Assembly (NCBI GenBank): GCA_964462035.1
Contig: CAYXAP010000004.1
Location: 186,001-250,000 of the forward strand
DNA: 64,000 nucleotides
Reading direction: 5' to 3'
Source: UBA1660 sp964462035
GTDB taxonomy: Bacteria; Myxococcota_A; Polyangia; Polyangiales; Houyiibacteriaceae
How positions within the stretch are numbered: the stretch's first letter is position 1; each line of letters opens with the position of its first letter. The position numbers were made by a program, and so were the translations under genes. Shown here piece after piece: positions 33,689-42,158 of this stretch. The notes below the pieces were generated by a model. The model saw only the letters and a list, made by a program, of their open reading frames with translations, did not search any database and was not told where the DNA came from.

Positions 33689-34380
33689 GTCGCGACTCGA
33701 CCCATGTTCCGGCCATGCGGTGCCTGCTGGTGTGTCTGTGCCTGGGTTGTGGCTCGGCCGAGCCGATCGCCGAGACTCCGGTGGCCGTGTCCGACGCCGA
33801 GAACCGAGAGCCGACCACCGACACCGATGCCGACCACCGAGAGCCGACCACGGACCCCGACGCCGAGAACGAAGAGCCGACCACCGACCCCGACGCCGAG
33901 AACGAAGAGCCGACCACGGACCCCGACGCCGAGCACCGAGCCGCGGCCAGCGATGCCCGCCCCGCTACTCCCGACGACTCGGTGGTCCCCCGGCGCTCGA
34001 TCGCCGTCCCGCTCTACGGCATCGCGGGTTGTCCTCGCCCGGAGCGCTCATCACGGGTTCCACGCGTCGACTCGTCGGACTGGTCCTTCCCCGGCGGCGC
34101 CCAGCTGATGGTCACCGCCCGCGTCATCCGTCGCGAGGCCCACGACGAGCTGAGCGATTGCTACCAGGGCACCGAAGCCCACGCCGCGTGTCGCAACGTC
34201 ACCGCGAACGTCCTCCTCGACGTCGCGCCGGACGGCTCGGTCCCGCGGGCGGTGGCGGCCGCTGCCGAGGCCGACTTCGCTCGCTGCGTGGAGACGGCTC
34301 TGCGCGACCTGACGCTCCCGGAGCCGGACGGCGGCGGGCTGGTTCGATTGCGCTTCCCGCTGTACTTCCGAGTGCACTAG
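33685..34380 (+). CDS. Repeat-bearing lipoprotein, TonB/AgmX-like C-terminus
   Basis: The start overlaps the transpeptidase stop (ATGA). A signal peptide (MRCLLVCLCLGC) precedes four 11-residue copies of an EPTTDPDAENE-like repeat, an acidic stalk. The C-terminal 110 residues (ELSDCYQGTEAHAACRNVTANVLLDVAPDGSVPRAVAAAAEADFARCVETALRDLTLPEPDGGGLVRLRFPLYFRV) resemble the AgmX/PglI-type C-terminal domain common in Myxococcus proteins and distantly TonB. An ATG at 33715 is an alternative start giving the same mature protein. Its coupling to a transpeptidase suggests a role in the envelope. Confidence 0.82.
   Translation: MSRDSTHVPAMRCLLVCLCLGCGSAEPIAETPVAVSDAENREPTTDTDADHREPTTDPDAENEEPTTDPDAENEEPTTDPDAEHRAAASDARPATPDDSVVPRRSIAVPLYGIAGCPRPERSSRVPRVDSSDWSFPGGAQLMVTARVIRREAHDELSDCYQGTEAHAACRNVTANVLLDVAPDGSVPRAVAAAAEADFARCVETALRDLTLPEPDGGGLVRLRFPLYFRVH
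33808..33939 (+). repeat. Four 33-base tandem repeats (EPTTDPDAENE units)
   Basis: Four in-frame units coding for an 11-residue acidic repeat in the stalk of the lipoprotein gene. The last three are nearly identical and the first deviates, as expected for recent expansion. Confidence 0.75.
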
Positions 34381-34531
34381 CAGGTGTCGAAACGCGCGCT
34401 TCGGGCGCTGTTCAACGACCTGCTGGGACTCGCGAGCCACAACTGTGGTCTCGGCGCCATGGTCGGTCCGCGCGACTCGCCGGTGGGCGCAGGGTGCGGG
34501 GAGAGGCACGCCTCCTGCACTCCCATCGGTG

Positions 34532-36154
34532 ATGACCCGCGCCACCCGCCAAGAGAAGACCCACCGCATCCGTAGATCGGTGGGCCGCCGACAGCACACG
34601 CTCGACGACCGTCGCCTCCTGCAGGAGCGCTTGGCGATGCTCGGCCGCATCGGGGCCTTCCTGGGGCTGTGCACGCTCCCCATCGCGCTCGGCTTCGCCG
34701 TCGCGCACCCGGAGCTCGTGGGTCCACGCTATGTCCCCGGGGGTGTGCTGCTTCAGCTATTGCCCACCCTCGCGCTGGCCGGAGTCGTTTGGGCTTGCTC
34801 GCGTCAGGCGATGAGCCTTCGAACGCTCGTGGGGCTCGAGGTGGGCCTCTCGCTGATGGTCTTCGCGGTCATCGCGCTGCTCCCCTACTTCGGCGCCGTC
34901 GCTGGCTCCGAGCCGGCGTCGGCCATCGCGAGCGTCCTCTGTCTCGCATTCCTTCGCGCGTTGCTCGTGCCGAGCACGGCCATGCGGACGCTGACCGTCA
35001 CCGCGGTCGGCGCCATTGGCGTCTCGGCCGCGATCGCGCCCTTGGTCGTTGCCGGCGGCACGTCGCCAGCGCTGGCCGTTACCACCCTCGCGACCTGGAC
35101 GGCCATCGCGGTGGCCATCTCGGCGGTCGCCTCCGACGTCATCTACGGACTCCGCGACCGGGCCCGCCGCGCTCACGCGCTCGGGCGTCATGAGATCGTC
35201 CGGCCCATCGGCGTCGGCGCCATGGGCACCGTCTACCTCGCGAAGCACGAGTGGCTGAACCGGCTCTCGGCGGTGAAGGTGCTGCCGGCAGAGAGTCTGG
35301 ACGAACCCACGGCCCTGCAGTTCCAGCAAGTGGTCCAGCGCACCAGCCAGCTGAGCCACCCCAATACCGTTGCCATCCACGACTACGGCCGGACGGAGAA
35401 CGGCGACCTCTTCTGTGCGATGGACTACTTGCCCGGCCGGAACCTGGAGCAACTGGTCGAGGAGGAGGGACCGCTCAGCACGCAGCGGACCATCTGGCTG
35501 ATGAGTCAGCTCCTCTCCGCGTTGATGGAAGCGCACGAGCTGGGGATCGTTCACGGCGATCTCAAGCCCACCAATGTCATCGTCGGCGACCGAGGAGGGA
35601 TCACCGATCTGCTACAGGTCACGGACTTCGGCCTGCTCGAATCGCTCAGGGGGCGTCGGCCCCGCCGAGGGGACGCCGTTCCTCACCACTTGGCGCCCGA
35701 GCAGATCCTCGGATCGCGGGTGATCGATCACCGGGCAGACCTCTACTCGGTGGGAGCCCTGACCTACTTCCTCCTCGCCGGGGCCCACGTGTTCGATGGA
35801 TGCACCTTCGGTGAGCTGCTCTTCCATCAGCACTCGTCGCAGCCTCCGCCGCTGTCGAGCGTCGCGCCGCAGCCCATCCCTCACTCGCTGGAGGCGGTGG
35901 TCATGGCCTGTCTGCGAAAGAACCCCGACGCTCGGCCCGGGAGCGCGCGGGAGGTGCGCGACCGTCTCCAGAGCGCGCTCTTCTCCTCGTCGCTTCGGCT
36001 CACCGCCCCCGAGACGCCCCAGGCCATGGCCAACACCGAGCCTGCGATGTCCCTCCACGGTGACGTCGATGTGCTGCCGGGCTACTCGACGGGCCGCCCT
36101 CTGAGCCGGGCCGAGCTCGACGCGACTCCGCGGATCCTGCGCCGGGACGGCTGA
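34532..36154 (+). CDS. Ser/Thr kinase with N-terminal membrane domain, non-RD
   Basis: A 540-residue protein. The first 210 residues hold about five or six membrane segments (IGAFLGLCTLPIALGFAVAHP; LLPTLALAGVVWACS; VGLEVGLSLMVFAVIALLP; and so on). A kinase domain follows: GVGAMGTVYLAKHEWLNRLSAVKVLP (glycine loop and Lys), GIVHGDLKPTNVIV (catalytic loop with Gly in place of Arg), VTDFGLLE, and HLAPEQILG. The usual order, kinase then membrane, is reversed. The catalytic loop is non-RD (HGD). The membrane part may sense lipids or membrane state. The start at 34532 is chosen over an earlier ATG at 34445. Confidence 0.88.
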   Translation: MTRATRQEKTHRIRRSVGRRQHTLDDRRLLQERLAMLGRIGAFLGLCTLPIALGFAVAHPELVGPRYVPGGVLLQLLPTLALAGVVWACSRQAMSLRTLVGLEVGLSLMVFAVIALLPYFGAVAGSEPASAIASVLCLAFLRALLVPSTAMRTLTVTAVGAIGVSAAIAPLVVAGGTSPALAVTTLATWTAIAVAISAVASDVIYGLRDRARRAHALGRHEIVRPIGVGAMGTVYLAKHEWLNRLSAVKVLPAESLDEPTALQFQQVVQRTSQLSHPNTVAIHDYGRTENGDLFCAMDYLPGRNLEQLVEEEGPLSTQRTIWLMSQLLSALMEAHELGIVHGDLKPTNVIVGDRGGITDLLQVTDFGLLESLRGRRPRRGDAVPHHLAPEQILGSRVIDHRADLYSVGALTYFLLAGAHVFDGCTFGELLFHQHSSQPPPLSSVAPQPIPHSLEAVVMACLRKNPDARPGSAREVRDRLQSALFSSSLRLTAPETPQAMANTEPAMSLHGDVDVLPGYSTGRPLSRAELDATPRILRRDG

Positions 36155-36171
36155 GCGCACCCACTCGTGGC

Positions 36172-37320
36172 ATGCTCCGTCCCGTGCGACGGGATGGACG
36201 AGCAGCGCTGGCGATCCTCTGTGGGCTCGCCTTCGCCGGGTGCGGGGACGATGACGGCGACGGTCCGTCGGATCCGCTGGACGGGAGCGCCGACGAGCGG
36301 GACGCGCGCCCCAGCGACGAGGACGCGAGAGTGCCCGACTCGGACGGCGGCGATCCGGGCGGGACGCTCGCGGAGCGCTACCCCGGAGACGAGGGGATCG
36401 GAGGCGATCCTGCCGTGCTCTTCCACGACGACTTCGAGGGCGGCTGGGGCCAGTGGGACGCGCCGACCGCCGACACCATGTACCTGCATCTGGAGAACGG
36501 CGGCCTCGCCAACGCCGGCAGCGGCTACCTGCGCTCGACGGTGACGCGCGATCATCTGGAGGCGGACCAGTACATCTCGGCGAGCCCGCGCTACGTCTTC
36601 GACCGCCGCGTCGACACCGTCTACTGGCGCTTCCACGTGCGCTTCCCGAACGTCGCTCCGAACCCGCACCACTGGGTGCGCGTGGCCGCCGGCACCGAGA
36701 GCTGGAACTCGAGCGGGCTGGCCAACACCGTGCCGCCCGGCGACGAGGGCTTCTGGTTCGACTTCGACATCAGCAACGACGACGTCTTCAACTTCTACGT
36801 CTACTGGCACCAGATGCGCTCCGGCCGCTGCAACGACGGCAGCGCCACGCCGGGCTGCGAGGGCGACCAGGGCACGACCTACTACTACGGCAACGTCTTC
36901 CAACCGAACGACCAGACCGCCTACCCACGCGACGAGTGGTTCTGTGTAGAGATGCGGGCCGAGGCGAGCACGCCGGGCAGCAGCGACGGCTCGCTCGCCT
37001 TTTGGATCGACGACGTGCCAGTCGGCGACTACGGCCCCGGTCGACCCGACGGCACCTGGCTCCGCGCGACCTTCCACGAGGACGGCTGCGAGTTCAGCGC
37101 CTGCACCGACCCGGAACCCTTCGAGGGCTTCGACTTCCGCACCGACCCCGACGTGCGCTTCAAGGCCATCTTCCTCGACGCCTACTACGAGCGCGACAGC
37201 ACCGACCGGAAGATCGAGACTCTCGAAGGCCGGGGCCTGACCGTCTCCCGCGAGATGACGATCCTCTACGACGACGTCGTCGTCGCGACCGAGCGCATCG
37301 GCTGCCGCACCGGGGGCTGA
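36172..37320 (+). CDS. Secreted lipoprotein, possible polysaccharide-lyase-like jelly-roll domain
   Basis: A signal peptide ending LAFAGC, then Gly-Asp-Asp-Asp and an Asp/Gly linker. From about residue 80 comes a domain of beta-strand pattern: VLFHDDFEGGWGQWDAP, VDTVYWRFHVRFPNV, NPHHWVRVAAG, DEGFWFDFDIS, FYVYWHQM, EWFCVEMRAEAS, and GSLAFWIDDVPVGDYG. This is reminiscent of concanavalin-like jelly-rolls found in polysaccharide lyases and LamG proteins, but catalytic residues cannot be assigned, so binding protein is equally possible. It is 17 bases from the preceding kinase gene and may be in its transcription unit. Confidence 0.78.
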   Translation: MLRPVRRDGRAALAILCGLAFAGCGDDDGDGPSDPLDGSADERDARPSDEDARVPDSDGGDPGGTLAERYPGDEGIGGDPAVLFHDDFEGGWGQWDAPTADTMYLHLENGGLANAGSGYLRSTVTRDHLEADQYISASPRYVFDRRVDTVYWRFHVRFPNVAPNPHHWVRVAAGTESWNSSGLANTVPPGDEGFWFDFDISNDDVFNFYVYWHQMRSGRCNDGSATPGCEGDQGTTYYYGNVFQPNDQTAYPRDEWFCVEMRAEASTPGSSDGSLAFWIDDVPVGDYGPGRPDGTWLRATFHEDGCEFSACTDPEPFEGFDFRTDPDVRFKAIFLDAYYERDSTDRKIETLEGRGLTVSREMTILYDDVVVATERIGCRTGG

Positions 37321-37439
37321 CCGAGTTGGCGACGCCCACCGCCCGACCCGAGAATCGCGCCCTGCCGACCGACTTCGTCGCCGTGAGCGCGCCTCGCGCT
37401 GGCGGGCGGCCGCCGGTTCGCGCTGGGCCGTGAGCGCGC

Positions 37440-37445
37440 TAGGCT
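37440..37445 (+). promoter_or_regulatory. Candidate -10 box, leaderless start of enoyl-CoA isomerase
   Basis: TAGGCT lies six bases before the ATG at 37452. The hexamer is identical to that before the gene at 6696. Confidence 0.4.
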
Positions 37446-37451
37446 CCGGCC

Positions 37452-38267
37452 ATGAGCGACCTCATCCTCACCGAGACCGTCGACGGGGTCACGACCCTGA
37501 CCATGAACAACCCGTCCAAGCTCAACGGCTGGACGGCCTCGATGCTCGAGGCGCTGAAGGGCGCGCTCGCCGCGGCCGGCGCGGATGACGCCACGAAGGC
37601 CATCATCCTGACGGGGGCGGATCCCTACTATTGCGCCGGCGTGAACCTCGGCGCGGTGATCCGGCCGCAGCACCCGAAGAAGCTCCACGCGATGATCGTC
37701 GAGCTCAACCAAGCGCTCTTCGAGTCCTTCATCGACCTTCCGAAGCCGATCCTGGTGGCGGTGAACGGTCCGGCGATCGGTGCGTGCGTGACCTCGGCCG
37801 CGCTCTGTGACGGGATCATCGCCTCCGAGAAGGCGACCTTCTCCACGCCTTTCCACGCGCTCGGGGTGACGCCCGAGGGCTGCTCGAGCGTGATGTTCCC
37901 TCGTCTCCTGGGCGACGGCGCGGAGCGCATGCTCGGCCCGGAGGGCTGGCGGCCGACGGCGCCCGAGGCGCTCGAGGCGGGGCTGATCAACTGGGTCGTT
38001 CCGCACGAGGAGCTGATGGACGAGGCGCTTCGCATCGCCAAGGGCTGGGTGGCCGAAGGGAAGGAGCGCACCTACCGCGGCGACCTGACCCGCGAGGAGC
38101 TCCTGCAGATCAACGCCGACGAGTCCGTGCAGCTCGCCGACGCTTTCCTGAGCCCCGCCTTCCTCGATGGCCAGTTCCGCTTCCTGTGGAAGAAGAAGAA
38201 GCGCCCGATGTCGCTGGCGTTCCTCACCGCGAAGGTCACGCACCCGCTCTGGTCGCGCCTGCTCTGA
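37452..38267 (+). CDS. Enoyl-CoA delta-isomerase-like (ECI2-type crotonase)
   Basis: A crotonase-fold enzyme of 271 residues. It has ILTGADPYYCAGVNLG (first oxyanion-hole strand), KPILVAVNGPAIGACVTSAALCD (second) and, at the catalytic position, GVTPEGCSSVMFPRLLG with Glu. The PEGCSS sequence is the hallmark of ECI2/PECI-type delta3-delta2-enoyl-CoA isomerases; true hydratases have a second Glu that is not obvious here. The likely role is oxidation of unsaturated fatty acids. It is a single gene without other beta-oxidation genes nearby. Confidence 0.88.
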   Translation: MSDLILTETVDGVTTLTMNNPSKLNGWTASMLEALKGALAAAGADDATKAIILTGADPYYCAGVNLGAVIRPQHPKKLHAMIVELNQALFESFIDLPKPILVAVNGPAIGACVTSAALCDGIIASEKATFSTPFHALGVTPEGCSSVMFPRLLGDGAERMLGPEGWRPTAPEALEAGLINWVVPHEELMDEALRIAKGWVAEGKERTYRGDLTREELLQINADESVQLADAFLSPAFLDGQFRFLWKKKKRPMSLAFLTAKVTHPLWSRLL

Positions 38268-38354
38268 CGGAGCCCGCGCGGGCCAGCGGCCGGCGATCGA
38301 ACCGCCAGGCGCTGGCCGGGTGTAAGGTGCGCGTCGCTTCGTCGTTGCTTCTCC

Positions 38355-38936
38355 ATGCGTTTCCCGTGGCTCATCTCGATCCCCCTCGTCATCGCTTGTG
38401 CCACTGCCGGCGAATCGGGTGAGCTCACCCGCCGGGAGCGGCGCCGGTGCATGGAGCCGGAAGGCGCCCGCGAACGGATGGGCGCCGCGCAGGCGGCGCA
38501 AGCGACCGCGCTGGCGGACGCGCTGGCGAGCGCGGGTCTCGAGAGGGTGCCGACGGCGCCGAGCCTCCACGAGATGTACGCCGGCCTCGCCGAGACCGAG
38601 CCCTACGGCTTCGCCGAGATGGAAGGGCAGCTCTACCTGGTCACTCGTGACCCTCGAGAGACGCAGCACGTCGTCGCCGTGGATCCGAGCGGTCGACCAT
38701 GGCGCGTTCGCCTGGACTGGGAGGTCTCGCAATCGGACACGATCGTCGTGTGTGGCTGCGGCTCTCACGGCGGCGCACACCCGCCTCCCCGACCCGAATA
38801 CGCGTTCTACCGAGTGCCGGATGGCACGCCGCGGGTCGTCGCCGAACGTGCGCTTCGGCTGACGCGGCACGTGGTTCACGTCCGCTACGCCAACGACGTC
38901 GGAGACGACCACCCGACCTGTATCCCGATGCCCTGA
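38355..38936 (+). CDS. Small secreted lipoprotein, unknown function
   Basis: A 193-residue protein with a short signal (MRFPWLISIPLVIAC; weak lipobox VIAC). The exported part has HEMYAGLAETEPYGFAEMEGQLYLVTRD and a Cys/Gly/His cluster TIVVCGCGSHGGAHPPPRP followed by EYAFYRVPDGTPRVVAERALRLTRHVVHVRY. CGCGSHGGAH could bind a metal, but that is a guess. No family is recognised. Confidence 0.72.
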   Translation: MRFPWLISIPLVIACATAGESGELTRRERRRCMEPEGARERMGAAQAAQATALADALASAGLERVPTAPSLHEMYAGLAETEPYGFAEMEGQLYLVTRDPRETQHVVAVDPSGRPWRVRLDWEVSQSDTIVVCGCGSHGGAHPPPRPEYAFYRVPDGTPRVVAERALRLTRHVVHVRYANDVGDDHPTCIPMP

Positions 38937-39023
38937 CGCGCGAAGCGGTGCCCGGAGGGGGGCGACGGCAGCGAAGGGCTGTGGCTGCGCACGCAGCTGC
39001 GCCTCACCGGTGCGCAGAGCTGC

Positions 39024-39029
39024 TAACGT
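39024..39029 (+). promoter_or_regulatory. Candidate -10 box, leaderless start of 39035 gene
   Basis: TAACGT lies five bases before the ATG at 39035. Confidence 0.35.
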
Positions 39030-39034
39030 TGTGG

Positions 39035-40282
39035 ATGCACCCCGCTTGGGAGAGACGGCGCCTTGGACTTCGGCGGGATGTCGGGCGAGTGCTCGATGCG
39101 ACTGCCGTTCGCGTTGCTGGCACCCGAGTCGAAGCCCCGGCCCGACTCCTCGCGGCCTGGGTCGCGCCGATGCCCTGGGAGCTCCCGGAGATGGAGCTCC
39201 GGATCGGAACGTGGTTCGGGACCTTTCCCATCAGAGACGAGACGGGGCGCCAGCTCGGCGAGGCCAACACCGTCCCGGTGCACCTGCGAGACGGTGCCGT
39301 CGCTCACCATTGGCGACCTTCGCGGATTGCGGGTTGCCGCGAAGGCCGCCCCTTCAGCGTCGCGGCGCTCCGACAGGTCACGGGTGAGTGGCGGGGCGTG
39401 CTCTCGGACGTGGGGCACCTTCGAGAGTGCGTCGTGCGGCGTCTCGGTCTCGGTGCCTCGGCGACGCTCGCTCCCCTCCCACTGCTGGTTCTCGCCCGGA
39501 CCGTGACGTCGCTGCCGGCGTATCTCCATCGGCGGCGCCGTGCGCCCATCTCCGACGGAACGCTCCCCGCTCGCTTCGCGGCCGCGTTCAAGGTGATGGC
39601 CGGTGTGCACATGGCGGTGGAGGACCTGCTCCTGCGGGACCACGACGGAACGCGCCATTGGTCGGCCGAGGAGCTCCTCTCGTACATCGAGCGTCGAGAG
39701 CTCTTCGTCTCTCCGGAGGGCAACGCCTGCGGCGGACCGGTCAAGATGATCCTCGAGCTCCTCCACCTCTGCATCGATGGGCCGAAGGCCTCGCTTCCCC
39801 ACTCGGCGGTTCCCGATCACGTGCGCGCCTTGGGCCGCTTCTTGGACTACGGAGAGACCTGCGCGCGCTTGGAGCTGATGCAGCTCCGCCATCGCGCCGC
39901 CCTCGCGCTCGCGCTCGCTCCCATCGAGGATGCACCTTCTCACCCGCTCGCTACCGCCCGGCAGCTGGACGAGCTCTCGGCGCCCCAGGGGGCCCGGGCG
40001 CTCCCGCGAGCGCTGCGCGCGATGGGAGTGACGGACGTCTTCGATCCGGAGGAAGAGCGCGAGCTTCCGCGTTGGCTCGAGCTCGCCACGCGTCAGCCGG
40101 TCGTGAGGCAGACCTATCGCCGACTGGCAGCGAATCAGCGGCAGGCGCGCGCGGCCTATCAGCCTCTCAGCGATCAGATTCAGGACGCGCTGGGCGAGCC
40201 TTGCCTTCCCGTCTCCGGGGACCAGCTCTTTGCGCGGGCACGCCATCTGCGCCGTGCGGTCCAGCGCGCTGGCGTCGGCTGA
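39035..40282 (+). CDS. Hypothetical protein, no recognised domain
   Basis: A 415-residue soluble protein with no signal peptide or membrane helix. It has a mixed alpha/beta appearance: MELRIGTWFGTFPIRDETGRQLGEANTVPVHL in the first third, a middle helical part (FKVMAGVHMAVEDLLLRDHDGTRHWSAEELLSYIERRELFVS; VKMILELLHLCIDG), and an Arg-rich C-terminal helix region (RQTYRRLAANQRQARAAYQ). No motif matches a family I know. It precedes two coupled leucine-rich-repeat genes in the same direction, about 97 bases apart, with an inverted repeat between them. Confidence 0.7.
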   Translation: MHPAWERRRLGLRRDVGRVLDATAVRVAGTRVEAPARLLAAWVAPMPWELPEMELRIGTWFGTFPIRDETGRQLGEANTVPVHLRDGAVAHHWRPSRIAGCREGRPFSVAALRQVTGEWRGVLSDVGHLRECVVRRLGLGASATLAPLPLLVLARTVTSLPAYLHRRRRAPISDGTLPARFAAAFKVMAGVHMAVEDLLLRDHDGTRHWSAEELLSYIERRELFVSPEGNACGGPVKMILELLHLCIDGPKASLPHSAVPDHVRALGRFLDYGETCARLELMQLRHRAALALALAPIEDAPSHPLATARQLDELSAPQGARALPRALRAMGVTDVFDPEEERELPRWLELATRQPVVRQTYRRLAANQRQARAAYQPLSDQIQDALGEPCLPVSGDQLFARARHLRRAVQRAGVG

Positions 40283-40284
40283 CA

Positions 40285-40334
40285 CGAGCGAACGGGGCTC
40301 TCGCAGAGGCGCTCGTTCGAATGGCGTTCGCTCG
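40285..40334. repeat. Inverted repeat CGAGCGAACG/CGTTCGCTCG
   Basis: Perfect ten-base arms around a 30-base loop, with a third related half-site (CGCTCGTTCG) in the loop, between the 39035 and LRR genes. It could be an operator or a weak terminator. Confidence 0.5.
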
Positions 40335-40379
40335 AGAAAGTCGCATCCGTGTTCGTCACCTCGTGCCACGCTACCGCTC

Positions 40380-42158
40380 GTGACGCGTCCGTTCATCGAG
40401 CTGCTGCGCAAGCACGAGCAGGGGTACACCGCGACCTACTCGCACCTGCTGCTCGCGCTCGTCGACGCGACGCTCGTGGAGGTGCCGTTTCGGCACGAAG
40501 CGCTCTGGGGCGACCAGCTTCGTCCGGGGGACCAGTGGCACTACCACGGCGAGGGACCGCTGGAGGAAGCTCGGTCGTGGGGTGAGTACGAGGAATCGAC
40601 GCGAACGGATCCGGAGCGATTGCTCGACCGCATCCCGCGCGGAACGTTCGTGATGCACCTGCTCGCGGGGAACGACGCGTCGGCGCTCCGGGTCCGGAAC
40701 AGCTACCTGGAAGGGCGGGACCCCGATCGAGCTCCGGCGGCGTCGGTCGGCGAGCAGCTGCGGACGGCCGTGACGGCGTTCTTCACGGACGAGCCGCTGC
40801 CGGAGGTCGCGGTGCACGACCCGCTCGTCGCCGACTGCTACGCCCTCCTGCATCGCGCGCTCGAGGGGCCGACGCCGGCGTGGGTCGAAGCGACGAAGCT
40901 CGTTCGGACCCGAGAGCGGTGGCGTCTGCGACTCGCGGAGAGGGCGCCGCTTCGTTTCGTGCCGCTCGGACCGTGGGCGGAGCACGCCGGGATCGCGGCG
41001 AAGGTGCTCGATGTGGGCGCCAGCGAGCTCTCGGCGGAGAAGGCCGTCGAGTGCTTCGTCGCCGACGACTCGATCGATGGGCTGGCCTTCCCCAAAGGCG
41101 CGAGCACCGGGCCGCTGGCGCGGCTGGCGCTCGGGGAGCATGCGGCGCGGCTGCGGGTGCTGCTCGGCGCGCACCCGTCGCCGCGGTTTCGCCACCTCGC
41201 GATGGTGCGCTCGCCCTACGGGCTCGAGTCCCTGGCCGACATGGAGCCGCTGCAAGCGGTGCTCGGACTGGAGAGCTTCGGGCCACAGGACTTCGAGCTG
41301 CTCGCGACCGCAGAGGCGTTCCGGGAGCTGCGCTTCTTGGAGGCACGCGGCCCGCGATCGGAGGACGGCGCCGAGCAATCATGGATCCGCAGCGAGCGCA
41401 CGCGGCACATGCGGGTGCTCGCGTTCCACAACCTCACGGCCGGCGACTCGACCTTCGGCATGGACGCGCAGGCGCTGACCGCGCTGGCCCACGCGGACTG
41501 GAGCTCGCTCCGGGTGCTCGACCTCCGCAACTTCGACCACCTGGAGCCGGAAGCCGTCGAGGCTTTCGTGACCAACCCGCGGCTCGGACCACTCCGTCAC
41601 CTCTCGCTGGAGGGTAGCTGGGCGGATGCGAGCTCGCTCGAGGCGATCGCGCGCTGCGAGCGGCTCGCCGCGCTGGAGCTCCTCGACATGAGCCGCACGC
41701 GAAGCGAAGACGGTGTCGGCGCCATCGGCGAGAGCCCGCACCTTCGAGAGCTCCGAACGCTGCGGCTCTGGATGGTGACCAGCGAAGGCGTGCGCCGCCT
41801 GGCTGAGAGTGGGCGCTTCCACCAGCTCGCGGAGCTGGCGATGCCGCGCTCGGCGCTTCGGGAAGCGGTTCGCGAGCTCGCGGGCGCAGAGTGGTTGGCT
41901 TCGGTTCGAGTGCTTCAGCTGGAGGAATCGGACCTGGACGACGACGCCCTGCTGGAGCTGATGCGCTCGCCCTACCTGCAGGGGATCGAGCGAGTCGAGC
42001 TCTTCAAGAACCCGATCACCGCGAAGGGGGTCGAAGCAGTGCTCCGACTCGAGCTCCCGGCACTCCGCAAGCTCGGTGTCTATGGAACCAAGGTGCGGAG
42101 CCAAGCGCACCGCATGGCCATCAAGGGGATGCGGCCGAAGGTGGAGGTGCACATCTGA
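40380..42158 (+). CDS. Leucine-rich-repeat protein A
   Basis: A 592-residue cytosolic protein with a GTG start. The first half is not repetitive (FIELLRKHEQGYTATYSHLLLALVDATLVEVPF). From about residue 280 it has irregular leucine-rich repeats of the ribonuclease-inhibitor style: LRVLDLRNFDHLEPEAVEAFVTNPRLGPLRHLSLEGSW, LAALELLDMSRTRSEDGVGAIGE, VRVLQLEESDLDDDALLELMRS. Such domains bind proteins. Its stop overlaps the next gene by one base (TGATG), and that gene also has LRRs. They probably act together. No signal peptide or enzyme domain is seen. Confidence 0.82.
   Translation: MTRPFIELLRKHEQGYTATYSHLLLALVDATLVEVPFRHEALWGDQLRPGDQWHYHGEGPLEEARSWGEYEESTRTDPERLLDRIPRGTFVMHLLAGNDASALRVRNSYLEGRDPDRAPAASVGEQLRTAVTAFFTDEPLPEVAVHDPLVADCYALLHRALEGPTPAWVEATKLVRTRERWRLRLAERAPLRFVPLGPWAEHAGIAAKVLDVGASELSAEKAVECFVADDSIDGLAFPKGASTGPLARLALGEHAARLRVLLGAHPSPRFRHLAMVRSPYGLESLADMEPLQAVLGLESFGPQDFELLATAEAFRELRFLEARGPRSEDGAEQSWIRSERTRHMRVLAFHNLTAGDSTFGMDAQALTALAHADWSSLRVLDLRNFDHLEPEAVEAFVTNPRLGPLRHLSLEGSWADASSLEAIARCERLAALELLDMSRTRSEDGVGAIGESPHLRELRTLRLWMVTSEGVRRLAESGRFHQLAELAMPRSALREAVRELAGAEWLASVRVLQLEESDLDDDALLELMRSPYLQGIERVELFKNPITAKGVEAVLRLELPALRKLGVYGTKVRSQAHRMAIKGMRPKVEVHI

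Noticed and set aside
38699..39034. An N-terminal extension of the 39035 gene
   Set aside because: It overlaps the 38355 lipoprotein in another frame and is Arg-rich; the ATG at 39035 follows a -10-like box.
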